Part shown: piece by piece, positions 23,970-36,199 of the stretch
How positions within the stretch are numbered: the stretch's first letter is position 1
How the letters are laid out: each line of letters opens with the position of its first letter
Assembly (NCBI GenBank): GCA_013398295.1
Contig: VZSF01007300.1
Location: 1 to 64,000 of the forward strand
Reading direction: 5' to 3'
Length of the DNA stretch: 64,000 nt
Origin: Chionis minor
Taxonomy: Eukaryota > Chordata > Aves > Charadriiformes > Chionididae
Position numbers and translations under genes: made by a program
Notes under the pieces: generated by a model
The model's database searches: none
What the model was told of the DNA's origin: nothing
The model's input: the letters and a program-made list of their open reading frames with translations, nothing else

Positions 23970-26900
23970 TATGTTTGTCAGTGTTGAATATATACATATA
24001 TTTTTTTTAATTGTGGCAATACTCTTCTACTTTTACCCTTCACAAGGGAGATCAAAGCCATAAGAGGACTCATTGCTTTTTTTATTTTTGGCGCTAACTA
24101 TAATTTAGCCATTTATTTTTAAATCACTGCCTAAAAGAAAAAAAAATTATTTAATCTTCTCAAATTAGAAGAGATGCATAACTTGTGAAAGCCTGAAAGC
24201 ATACTTCTTAATGATCGCTTTTTAATTTTTTTTTTTTTTCTTTTTAATAGTTGATTTATATTTTTTTCCCCAGGAATATGTTTGTTCAGATGCACATTGT
24301 GCATCATATTTACATCTCTGCTGGCCCCATCTGCAGAGGTAAATTTTGCCCTGTCTAAGGGCTCTGGCTTCCATGTAAATGATTAAAAAGGAGGAGAAAA
24401 AAGAAAGAAAGAGGGGCAGGGGGAAGGCGTTCTGGCCTCGGTTGCCTCCTCCCACCTGTACTCTCCTCACACTTCTGAGACAGGTCCTGGTGGAAACGCT
24501 GGTGAAGCAGCTCCAAGTAGCTGCAGTTTTCAGCCCATCGGACGCAGCGGCTGAAAACCTGCGGCGCTCCGGGAGCTGCTTTCAGCAAGAAGTGAAGTAC
24601 CCCCTGGAAGAGCAGGGATAAGGGGTAGCTGAGGTGGGCACCACCTGCAGTTTTCTTTTTTCTCCTCCATCCCCCAAATCTGCGGTGTGCCGGTCAGATT
24701 CCTGAAGGAAAACAGGGTTGGGGTTTTTTTCATCTTAAGACAAATTGTCTTTTTTGGGGGGGTCTGTGTGTCCTTTTCGCGCAGATGCAGGCATGCATAC
24801 ACGCACCTGGGATGTAGCCAACAGTGAAAGCTGCCACTTGGCAAATTTGATGATGTCCTCGTGTTACCACCACTGTCGAATATGCAGTAGCTGCATAGTT
24901 CCGCACCACTTACCCTTCTGCTCCCCTGTACCGATTCAGGGGGGAAAAATAACCAATTCAGGGAGTGGAAAATAAGCCAACAGTTGATGGTGGTGACAGC
25001 GTGGATGAGGTGGAGGCTTTAGGTGGCAAGGTGGTGAATGGCTGCTGAAAAGGGAACGCCTTGCCCCCTTCACCTGAGCCAAAATAGAACAGCTTCCTTT
25101 TGGATCAGTGAGCCCTGAATCGCTTTGGGGTTTTTTGCCCCTTCCCCCCAAGGCGTGTTGTTTTTTTGTCCCATGGGCTGTCTATACCTTTTTGTTTCCC
25201 AGATCACTGTGCCTTGTGCTGTGTGAGTCCTATCAGCCTCCTGCTGCACATGGGGCATCTAAGGGGCAAGGCTAGGCTTGAGCCTTTGGATGTACACTGT
25301 AGCTCAGGAGGACCTCTCTGTTTAGGGAAGAAAATCCTTCACAACTCATTTTTGCAATAAAAGAATCCCTTTATAGTTCCCCGACATCCTTTGGCCAAAA
25401 ATGTTTTAGTGGTATGATTTTTTTCCTCTTTTTTTCCTTTTTTTCTTCCCCCCCCCGCCCCTTTTAAATCAGGGGGGTTTGCTTACATCTTGTAGATGAT
25501 GGCCTTTTTTTTTTTTTTAAGTTTTCTTTTCAAAAAATCAGTAAGCAGTTCTGTTGGAGTGGGTTTTAACAGTACTGTAAGTATAAGGACGCCTTAAGTA
25601 TGTTGCAGAATCGTATACAACTATCAAAGGTCATCTTTCCTGTTTTAGAAAGGTAGCGTGATGTGCCATAAATGTTCTCGCTAACGTGTTAAGCTATTGC
25701 TTCCAGCAGGTGTTGGGCACGCTGGTTGAAAATTAGGAGCAGAGCCACCTAGGAAACCAATGTCCACTGTTTTGGTTGTTGAAAACAGTGCTGGATTGAG
25801 CCAAAAGTTAACCTTTCCCTAACAGGGTATTTTTCTGGCTATCTGGAGGCCTTTCTTTGGTCAGTGTGGGTTTTTTGGGTTTTTGTGTTGGGGTTTTTTT
25901 TTTTCCTTATTTGTTAGTCTCTTCATGAATACTGCCATAAACTGTCTACTTTAAATACGAACACAGCCATGCTGCTGAAGGTCTGTTGCTCTGAGGGCCT
26001 GTTCCAGTGCCTCTTGAAGACAACGGTGGTGCTCCCGCTGACTCAATGGCTGTTGGATCAAGCCTGAAGTATTTGAGGTTCTTTGCGTTTTGGAATTTAA
26101 AGCCAACATTATTTTTTCTTTTAAAGCACAAACACTAGGAAAAAAAAAAAAATGGTGGTTTGGGTTTTGGGTTTTTTTCCCCCCTAATTATTTCAGTTTT
26201 AAGCCTGATTTCTCTAATTTCTTGAAAGGGAAGAACAATACTCTGCTGCATTCCTGCTTTGTGTGAACACCCGTTAGCTTACACCCGTAACAGGGCGACG
26301 TGTGCAGACGTGTATGTCTTCTGGGTATCACAAGTGGTGCATTAGCCAATTAGATCTGACATCGGATGTGTTACTGATGGATAGTAGGGGTAAAACTCAC
26401 TATGTAAAAGAAAATTAAGTACCAACGCAGTGGTTCTTAGGACTTTGCGATGTGGAGATGTGAATGCTTGGTGGAACTGGTTTTTGCTCATGGGTTGCTT
26501 TTGTACCTTGGATGGAAAACTGCGAAGGGCAGAGTTTGTGTCAATGCCAAAACGAGGATTCAGCTACGCAGAATATTGTTAGCAGTCTGGGATTTTGCTC
26601 AGTGCCATGATTTCAGTTGCACGCTGTTGAAGAGGGGTGCTGCCTGGCCCCCACTGAAGGTGGTTGCAGCTTCTCTGTAGCTTCCAGTGAAAAGCGGGTT
26701 AAGGTCCAAGTATTCTGCAAACTGCGGTCATAGTTGGCTCCGTGGTTTGGTTTGGTTCCGAATTATTTTTTTGCCTTGGATAAAATTTGAGAAGGTTAAT
26801 ACTTACTAGGAGTGTGGCTGTGCCGCTGTTAACCCTGAAGCTGGCAATAATGACTTCAGCGTTTCTGAAGGGAGGGGGTTGGGATGCTAACAATGCGTTT

Positions 26901-28222
26901 AATTACCGTATGCAACGAGCAATAAAACTATACTAATTAGAACTTAACGGTCAAAGCTGTGTCCATCCTCACAGCTTTCAGCCTGGGAGAACTGGCATTG
27001 TGGAAGGGGGGAAGCGGGGCTGTGCTCTCCCTGCTTTTCTGTCTTCCCTCTCCCCTTTGCAAAGCAGAAGGCGGCCGATCTGTGCCCCTGACCTGCTCCA
27101 CCACGTTGTCCCACGCCTCTGCCTGCACATTTTGGCAGGCGAAGGCAGCCGGCTCAGTTACGGAACACCCCTCTTGGTAGTGGGAGAATAGCTGCCCTCC
27201 TTCCGCTGACGTACCTAGCATTGGGCTTGGGTTTGTTTGCCACCTCAGTTAGAGACCCTGCTGTATATAGTATAAATGGAGTATAATTAAAAGTTATTTT
27301 GATTGTTGGGCTTTGGGTTTTGGTTTTTTTTCAGTGACATATGTAAAATGTTCATGCCAATGGTTGACTTGGATGTATTTTGGCAAGAAAAGTATTAACG
27401 AACCACATTCAATTCTTTAAATACAGTGAAGAAGTGTACGAGCCTCACGTACAAAGGAGAGGCTGCTCTGTTCAGGATAAATCTGATGTAAATACTGTAC
27501 GAACCTGTATTGGCCTTTCATATTCCAATACTAAATTACTGTTTTTGCAAAAGTCACATCAAATGTTTTAAAATCCAACTGTAAAATGGAAGTTGTATGG
27601 TTCGCAACTTTTCATCAGCCTGAAAAGTAAGTATGAGCTTTGGTTAAAGCAGAGTACACTCATACACATTAATAATGGTGTAGTCAAAATATTTATTGAA
27701 AAGAAAAGGTAGAATATTTTAAATGTTGCACCTGCCATTATATCTTAAAGCACATTCTTCACACCTAACTGCCAGTGCCATTATCAAGTCTGTTTTATAA
27801 ATGTACATTTCTTCAAACTAAAAAGTGCATAATTAAAAGTATTATGTTACTGCCATATAGTGATATAAAACATTTTATAATTGCCAATTCATTGTAACTA
27901 TTATTTATTTAAAAGTGAATTGTAAGAATGCTTTCTGATCAAATGAACCAGAGTTGTTTTTAAACTGTTCCCGTTAGCTTCTTTCTGATGTAGCATAAGC
28001 AATGTCCTTGGGTTTGTTTAGAATAATTTTGCCAGTAGATGACCAATTCTAACCCTTATTCCTCCAGTTTAGTCCTTTATCCGTTTTAAAGACGATTTAC
28101 AGAAGTTTAGTTTTTTGTATGCTAATCTCTGTTAATTAAAATGTTTATAAAGTTTATTTTTACCAAAGAGATGCAATTCATTATGACAAAATATTGCAGA
28201 ATAAACTTTGTTTTATAACATT
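23970..28222 (+). other. FOXN2: FOXN2 3' UTR
   Basis: AT-rich, T-run-rich sequence without introns or open frames of note. AATAAA hexamers lie at 25356-25361, 26921-26926, 28200-28205 and 28276-28281. The signal at 28200, followed by a T/GT-rich stretch, gives a 3' UTR near 4.2 kb and is the preferred distal end. Two Pumilio-type motifs (TGTATATA 27262-27269; TGTAAATA 27487-27494) and an AU-rich nonamer TTATTTATT (27901-27909) lie in the distal part. Extent is inferred, not shown by transcript data. Confidence 0.7.
28200..28205 (+). terminator. FOXN2: Poly(A) signal, probable distal FOXN2 cleavage site
   Basis: AATAAA followed within 25 bases by a T/GT-rich stretch. Upstream hexamers at 25356 and 26921 could give shorter 3' UTR isoforms. 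Confidence 0.6.
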
Positions 28223-31200
28223 TGTGACTTTTCTGCCCACATTTTTCATTCAGATGATCAAAGGGGCTTTTCTAAAATAAACAGCATTGCAAACAGAAAG
28301 CGCTGTGTTCTCTCTTTATCTACGGACCCTGGTCTCAGATGGTGCTCCAAGTCCCCTACCTTGCCATGTAAATCTCTTCCACAAGACTGAGCTAGTGTAA
28401 AAACTACATGTGTAATTCACTGTATGTCTCGGCTTGGTTACGGCTGTGGTGTGGCTGTGGAAGTCATCTGTACAATAGCAGAACCCTATCAATCCATAGC
28501 AGGATTTGCTCACAGTCATGTTCATCCATAGCTGGCCTGTAATATTTGCAAAGCGTCTCATTAAGGCCAAGATTTTGCCCTTTAACCTGGACCCCGGGGG
28601 AATATTTTGACATCTTGGAAATTGCTGAAATACTACTGCATGCTTTTTGCCCTCCTGCGCAAAGCATTTGTTTAAACAGAAATAACGCGAGTCGTCTTCT
28701 GATGAAACATCTCTGATTACTTACAGCTCTGTACCTGCATCGCCGCGGCCAAGTTGCTTGTGTGATACTCAGAGATCAACAACGTAATACACGACAGGTA
28801 ATTTTAAAAATGTGTCCCTGGATAAAGCTGCATAGATCTTGTTTGGTGTTTTTTCAGTGTTTACTTCCTTTGGATATGGTTTATGGAGGCTGCGGGGTCT
28901 TTATACGTAAGGCCTTATGGAAGACCCTCTCTTGGCTAGCAGGAGTTAAATACTCCCCATCCCACTTTCCGCTTGCCTCTGCTTGCTGCTCCCAGGCCAG
29001 CGTTCCCCTCAAGCGCATGCACACGCGTCCACCATTCCAGTGCCTGAGGGGCGCAAGGACCAGAGGAGGGAAACGAGATGTGACACAACGCTTACCTCTT
29101 AAAAGCACACGTTGGTCCATCTCTCCTATTTTTATTTTTTTAACCTACCAGTAACGCCGAGTTAAGTTTCCTCTGTAGGATCCGATGGAAATACAACAGT
29201 TTCTTTTGCAGTACTTGAAGTGATTACGGTAGATTTTCACAAAGACTTGCCTTCATCACCATATCAAATAGTATTTAGATCGCAAATTGCAGAATGTATA
29301 TGCGCTATTAATATCCTTGATTTAGTGTTCATCTTAATAGACTGATAAAAGAACAACTGCTCTAATTAGTTTGGACAAAATCACAGCTATGTATCACATG
29401 TTAATGATATCTTTCTAATTGTTACTCACTATATTGTGCTAAGAGAGCTTTAAGTTCAGTGTTAAATTTCCCAAGAGTGTTTTCCTCTGTTATGACTTTG
29501 CTGGAAATTACCTTCTGTATGGAGCCACAGCTCTCAAAAACACAAAGCATTAAACTGAAGCAATTACCCACTTACACCAGCTGTATTTTAAGGACATTTG
29601 TCAAGGAAACACTTACTAGATTAGATTTATTTCGAAAAAATGGCTGTCTAAATTTGACACAGAATATGGTTATACAGACCTTGAGCTTCCAGGTACCTGT
29701 AAGCGTTCTTAGTTTGCGTAGCCAGAGTAAATACATGATCTGATGTGCTTCAGGGTAATCACATCTGAGTGTTATTCCAGCAGTGTTCCTGTGAACCTCC
29801 CCAGCATATCTGGACATACAAACTCTCTTCCCTCTTTTTTTTTATCTGCGAGAGTTGTTCTTGCACCTGAGACACCAAAGCAGTATCACCTCTGCTCGAA
29901 TTTTGAGTCTTTGTATCAGCTGGGTTTCTTATTCTCACTTTTTCTCTCCTGAAAGCTACCTGCTCTTACAGTTATAAACTACTCCCAGCTAACATAAGAT
30001 TATTAACTACCCTCTGCCAGCGTTAGTTTAAACAGCTCTTCGTTAAACATCAGAGTGTTTGTTTTCCTATTGCATCAGTACAAAAGCAATCATTTCTCTC
30101 CTTAGGCTCTTGACTTATTAAACAAACCAGGATTATTTGGTTTCCGTGTGGAAGACATGATCTTCACTCCTCTCAACCACTTTTCTGTACATCAATTCCA
30201 GTCTGAACTCAGCCTGCCGACACGTGCACGAGAGGAGCCGCAGACACTTCTGTAGAGTGCCGGTGTGTTTTGTAACCTGGCCTTAATACTTTCTTTGACT
30301 TTGAGGCTCCGCTGGCGCGTGGTACGTCCTAGGATTGTCGTGGCCTTTACCACGGCCACGTGCAGTCGACTGATCCCGTTACCAACTAGTATGTCTGTGT
30401 CTTTGTTCTCTTCCCGTCACTGCTGCACGGCGCGGGCCCCGCTGCCAGAAAAAGCTGGCAGTTTGTCGCCTGGAACTTGATTTAATGAGATTTGTCCTGA
30501 TCCTGACTCGTCATGATCTCTCCTGGTAACCTTCCTGCTCGCCAGGAACTCCTTTCCGGTGCCGCTTGTTCACATAAAGTAAGAAGGACAAGATTTGTCA
30601 GCCATGATATGTATTTCATCACTGCGTGTTGCCGTTCAGCTCATTTTGCAGTTACCCACAGGGCTGAGTTGTTCTGTTTAAAACAGTGGGGACAGATCAA
30701 AGGTGTCTTTGCCTCATGCCTTTAATAGGAGATGCTACATTTGCCATTGTCACACTTCATTTGAGTCGTCATTGGAACGGCTACCCTCAACCAACCACTT
30801 GCCTGTACTCTTTCAGTATTCAGGGAAGGACATCCAGTTTCCTAAAACTAAGTATGTCTACATGAGTGTTGCTTTTATGCTGGTTGCCATAATCTTCATT
30901 TCCATTAGTTTGACTTTCCAAGCCCTAACGGGCAGCACACTAGATTGGGCTGAACACCTTATTTCTGTATCTGTTCCAAAGACGCTGGATTACGCACTTG
31001 GGTATTTTCATGCCTGGAGATGCAGGTGGGTCCCTACCAGACCAGCCTCGGAGGCAGTGATGTGCTTCTGTGCTTTGCGTTGGCAGGCAGGTGTTCAGAA
31101 AAATGTCTGTGGGTGTCTGTATCAACCTTTACACAGCATCACTTTTAAAAATAGATTCTGTGCCTCCAAGGCTTTTTTTGATTTAATTAACTTGGTATCT

Positions 31201-31814
31201 TGATTTCTTACTAAGATGCAGTAGGTTCCCAGTTGTTTTAAATGCTAAAATTAGCTTAGCAAACTAAATTTTCAGTTATTTTGAGTAAGGGTGCATTTTA
31301 TTCTCTCTCATAAGCTTTGTGCCTGTTTTCTGAACCCCTGGTGGAGGTTTCCATCCTCTGAATACACAGTCAGACCTCCACAAATTACAGGCGTTTTGCT
31401 TTTATTTTGGCTCCGAGTAATTGGAAAAGATTAAAAAAATCCACCTGTTGAGTCTGACTGTGGTGTGCTGGCTGAAATGACCTGCTGTTCCATGCAGGCT
31501 TCGCGAGCCCTTCTGCGGGGCAGGTAAGGCAGAGCTGAGCCGTTTCAAAATTAAAAACGTTTCCTTAAATCTCCGAGTGGCTACGCCATTCTGGGTATTC
31601 ACTCGAGTGCGATGGTGTTGTACGCTACCTTAACAAAATGATGCTGCTGTGCTGCATGATGTCACCCTGACCCAATCATAACCCATTTTCTGTGAGCATA
31701 ATGTTAACTCCCTGGAGAAGCATCCGCTGAGTGACAGCAGCATCCCATGCAGCCGTTGCTAAGCGACAAGATTCGGCTTTCAGCAGGATCTAATTTTAAA
31801 GTATTTAACCCTAG

Positions 31815-32035
31815 ATCTGTCAAGGCTCATTATTTCCGATGTGGTTGTTAATCCTGACTTGTTGGTGTCCAACTTCGCAAATACCCTGTTTCTGGCGGCA
31901 TTGCTGGTTTATTTATCATATATAGTGGCTCATAACGAGAAGCATAAGCACCCCGGGGTAGATCTTGATACCAAATCTCATTTTCGTGCTGATCTATACA
32001 CAGAAATATGGGATGCAATTAGAGGTGGAAAATAG
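31815..32035 (+). CDS. Candidate terminal exon, single-pass membrane segment, unrecognised
   Basis: The frame opens after the acceptor-like ttaaccctag (ends 31814; another possible acceptor ends at 31783) and closes at TAG 32033-32035. An AATAAA at 32250-32255 and T-rich sequence follow, the layout of a last exon. The translation includes a hydrophobic stretch NTLFLAALLVYLSYIVA, then a His/Lys/Asp-rich tail ending EIWDAIRGGK. There is no ATG at the start of the frame, so upstream exons would be needed. I do not recognise the family. It could be a chance frame. Confidence 0.28.
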
Positions 32036-32249
32036 TGCGCTATCATTCTGTGAATCTTCCGTTCTTTGCTGGCTCGTGCAAGTGGCTTGCACCTACTTTC
32101 TCTCTAAAGGATGCCGGTTTTCAAATGAGTGAATGCTTATGGATGGGGAGCAGGCAATAACAATTAAGCTTCAATTTTTAACAATACTATTTGTCCCTGC
32201 TGAATTTCATCTAGGTTAAGAAGCTTGTCTTCTTATCTAAAACCATTCC

Positions 32250-32255
32250 AATAAA
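32250..32255 (+). terminator. Poly(A) signal downstream of the candidate membrane-protein exon
   Basis: AATAAA followed by tgtcattttgaaattt and a T-run. It lies about 215 bases after the stop of the candidate exon at 31815-32035. Isolated hexamers are common in AT-rich DNA, so this is supporting evidence only. Confidence 0.35.
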
Positions 32256-35200
32256 CTATTGTCATTTTGAAATTTAAGGGTTTTTTTTAATACTGGAAAA
32301 CTATCTCTTTTAAATCATTACATAGAATATTTACAGATTATGATGAAGTTCTACACAGGCTTTTTGTTTGTTTGTAAATAGTTTTCTGTATTTTATTTCT
32401 AATGTGTACAGGCCTGGAAGCTTACTCCCATATTTTACAAAATGAAAAAGAAAATATTTCTGACCAACTGTGTCATTCCGTGATTAATTACTACATATGT
32501 CCCTGTAAGCGCACTCAAGTTCATTGCTAGCTCCTTAAAGGTATGTGAATCATATCTGAACTGAAATAATGCCGCTGTTACTGGTCGGGATCATAACCAC
32601 ACACACACACAAAAAGAAAAAAATACTGGAACTGCATAAAACCCCCATAAAATACAATAAAATGGCAAAAAAAAAAAAAAGGACCATTCATATTTTTAAA
32701 AATGCTAATATAGTCTGTCTCAGCCTCATAATCCTAAGATTCTTCCTCCTCCCATTGTCAGGATTCAAAACTGACACTGCTTTGCTGCTCATGCTGTTTC
32801 TCCTTTCCAGTTCATACTAATCCGCAAAGACAAACCTGTCTCTGCCAAAGCACTTTTTCCAGCAGTCAATTTGATCCTAATACTCCCCCGCTGCCTTTCG
32901 ATCCTCCCGGGGCGTCCCCCCTTCCACTGCTTCAAGTTCACGTTTCTCATCGCTGCGCTTGAGACGTACAAATAACTGTTTATCGCTTTCTCCTTCCGCA
33001 TGGCGTGTTGTGTCTCCTCCCCATGCTCTGTCAGTGAGGAACCCTGCTCCGTGTCTCCTCCATCCCTCTTCTTTTTCCACGACAGTCTTTACACACCAAA
33101 GACCTAGCTTTAACTCATTCCAAAAGTCCAAATTATTTCTGGAGGTGCCACAATGTTTTTAGAAACAAACAATGAACAGTAATAGTTCTGATTAAAATGT
33201 TTCCTAAACTCCTGGTAAATCTGCCAGATGTCTCTCCTACCTCTGCTTATGTCTGTCTCCGGAGAGCTGAGAAAATTAAGACAAACCTATGCCATCTTTG
33301 CTGCAGGTAACAGCTCCTGGTTTGTTGATGTCACTCACAGGGGTCAGTGGGGACTTCTTTCGAAGGCTTGCGGGTCTCTGTCCACAACAGGTGTACATGA
33401 AAGAGCGTCCGCTTCTCACTGCACAATCTGTAACACTCCTTCTCAATTTGGTCTTTTATCTTTCTCTGTGCAATTGGACAATTTATCTCTCAGGATTTAA
33501 TGTACATTGCATAATGTGCATTATTTTTCTTTCTCCAGCAAACGTGCAAGACTGTAGAATCTGAGTGCAGGCAGTCTTAGCTGGGCCAGCGTTTCTCAGC
33601 TATGGCCCCTGCAAGCGTGAAGAGAAGCAGGAAACAAGGCTGGAGAAGATGCGCACACCTCCAACAAAAGATGGCAGAGACAGGGAAGAGGTTTCATTTT
33701 CCTGGAAGAGGGGGGATTCCACAAAGAAAATGGAAGAAACATAAACTTTTTCAGCTGTTACTAAGTTTTGCTGTTTCCTGGAGTGAGGATTTGCTGTGAA
33801 GATACAGAAGTTGCTGCTCTTGCACCAAGGGCTGGTATGTGTCATACCCGAGTGGAACGTGAGCTGCAAGGTCAGCTCCGAATTATCACAGGCAGCTGCT
33901 GCTCAGTTTTTCCATCTTCTCGTTCTCAGCAATTTCTTTTTACACAAAGGCACCACTCCCTCGGCCACGCACACACCCTATAGATGACTCAAGCTATTTA
34001 TCCTATGGGCTGGGAAGGAACATGAGAGACAGAGACTTGTTTTCATCTCTATTTTTAAATGCTACAGAAACACTGACATTATGCTAATGAAGACTACAAA
34101 TAATTAAAAGAAACTGTTGTGTGAAGCGTGTATCTGTACATGCATGTACTTCTTGGGGGAGGGTACTTGGCTTTGTTTTTATTTTATCAGAACAATCAGA
34201 TTTTGAAGAAGGTTAAAGGTTATATATAACAAATGGTTTGTTACAGAGTCACCATGAGAAATAACGAGCACGTACCATGAGCACATATCCTGCCGCTCAT
34301 ACTTGCCGTTGCTAAGATAACAGAAACAAAACACCAGTTTAGGGTGTTTGCAGGTCCCAAGGATGTGGTTTATGCATTGCTTGTGATAGTCTGATGACTG
34401 AAAATGGCTCCCTTCCAATCATTTTCAATTTTTTTCCAGATCTTAGAAACCCTTTTGTTGTGAATACTTGTAAGCATATAAGTGATGACAATGAAATTTA
34501 TTTTCCCAAAGCACCAAAAACATCCTGGATGATTCAAAATATATTCTTTGTTTATTTTCTACCTGCACCTATTCGCAGGGTACATGAGTACAAGTTCTGA
34601 TGAATCAGATAGAGGGGAAGGCACCGTTTGAGCAGGGAAGGGAGCATAAACAAGCTTGAAAATAGATCAAAACAATCACTGTAATTCTTAAATAAATTAT
34701 TTGTCCTGAGACAGCATCTAAAATTCAGCACCCATTATACCAGCTGCTGAGCACAGACATTTGAAAGGGACAGCCTCTGTTCCACTGTATATCCTTTGCT
34801 CTCCATTCTCCCCCATGAAAGCCAACAACACAAGCAAAAATGCTATGACCCTTGCAAGGGATTTCTGCTAAACACGGCATGTTTTAGCTTGCGTTAAGTT
34901 CTGCTGCCGTAACGTGTACTTATATTCACGTGGGTGGATTTGCAGAAGGTAGCACTTGCGGGGTCCTGTGGCAACCACCCCACGCTGCTCGGCACTCCGC
35001 TCACTTGACCTCTCTCGCTCTGAACTTCTGATGACAGAATCAGTCCGCTGCAATTACATCCTGAGTCACTGACAAGGAAGAATTACGACACCGCGCTGCA
35101 GCAGCACGCATCGTGCGCCTCTCCAGTGCAGTGGCTGGAAAACCTTGCTCTCGAGGGAGAGGTGAGTATGAAGGAAATGCTCGCGAGGAAACAGCACGAT

Positions 35201-35342
35201 AAAGACTTTTTTTTTTTTTACAGCTGAAAGTAGAAGTAGCACTGCAGCTTCAATGACAAATCAAAAGGATGAAATCTGAGAATTTCCTATGAGAAAGTTA
35301 AAAAAACCCCAAAACAAACACAAGCCACATAACTTCTGTTAC

Positions 35343-35459
35343 CTGTATGTTTGGGCAATGTTGATTCAAGCTGTTCACCGAGTACCACCATGGAATGGTG
35401 ATAAATTACAACACTGTATGTTCCTAATATTATAGGGACTTCAGGATCCATGAGAAACT
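35343..35459 (-). CDS. Candidate internal exon, unrecognised
   Basis: On the minus strand a strong acceptor (tcctgtctcttacag) precedes a 117-nt open stretch that ends at a good donor (acag before gtaaca). It is phase 1-1 and would encode FLMDPEVPIILGTYSVVIYH and 18 more residues. It does not join in frame to the candidate exon at 36200-36524. The family is unknown; chance is possible. Confidence 0.2.
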
Positions 35460-36199
35460 CTGTAAGAGACAGGACCGCTTTAAAATAAAAGAGGCTGGCC
35501 TGATGCATAAAATACACTGAAGTAGAGCTGTTCTGATGAGCCTAAAAATCCTGCAGTCAGCTCTCAGCCTTACAGCCTTTTAAGCAGTAAAAACACCCAT
35601 CTTTTGATTCTCTGTGTCTGCCTGTGTTTTAAGAAACTGGCGTTACCTCCTATGATAAATGCCCTATATAATGTACATTTAGATCTTGCCATTCTGGATG
35701 GATGCAGGCAAATAAATGCTGCGTTCTCCACCCTGAATGCTAGCTGCTCAGTCAGAAACACTGCTGTTGTCAGTGGGAAAGCACTTCATTCCGCTACAAC
35801 TAGGCACTGTAATTCCCTCAGCTCCCTTTCCCAGCTTTGCTGTGAAACCTCTCTCCCAGCATTCCGAGTACCAGATACAAGGAGAAAATTTTATCACAAA
35901 AACATCTTTGAACACAGCACAAACTGGGAGTACTGTATTTTGCAAAGTTATGTTCAAAGCATTTCAATCGAACATTTAATGAAAGACATATCCTAGAAAA
36001 TGCAAGCCTAAAAACACAGGCTTAGAAACAATTGTAAAGGGTTTTAGTAATTTTCCAGTACAAAGACATGACATGTGAGGACATACCACGCAAGGTATGT
36101 TGCTGTTAAACCTGGTGTGCTGAACAGCAAATGCAAACTCCATTTACTTCGTTAAGAACTACTGTAGGGAATACAAAATGGAGTGGAAGGAACAGTCCT

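Noticed and set aside
28316..28667. Minus-strand frames just downstream of FOXN2
   Set aside because: The translations look protein-like, but opposite-strand frames over the same bases look equally good, so composition alone is not evidence. No clean exon boundaries were found.
35604..35996. 130-codon plus-strand frame
   Set aside because: No ATG-proximal exon structure, no poly(A) layout and no recognisable domain; overlapping frames are open too.
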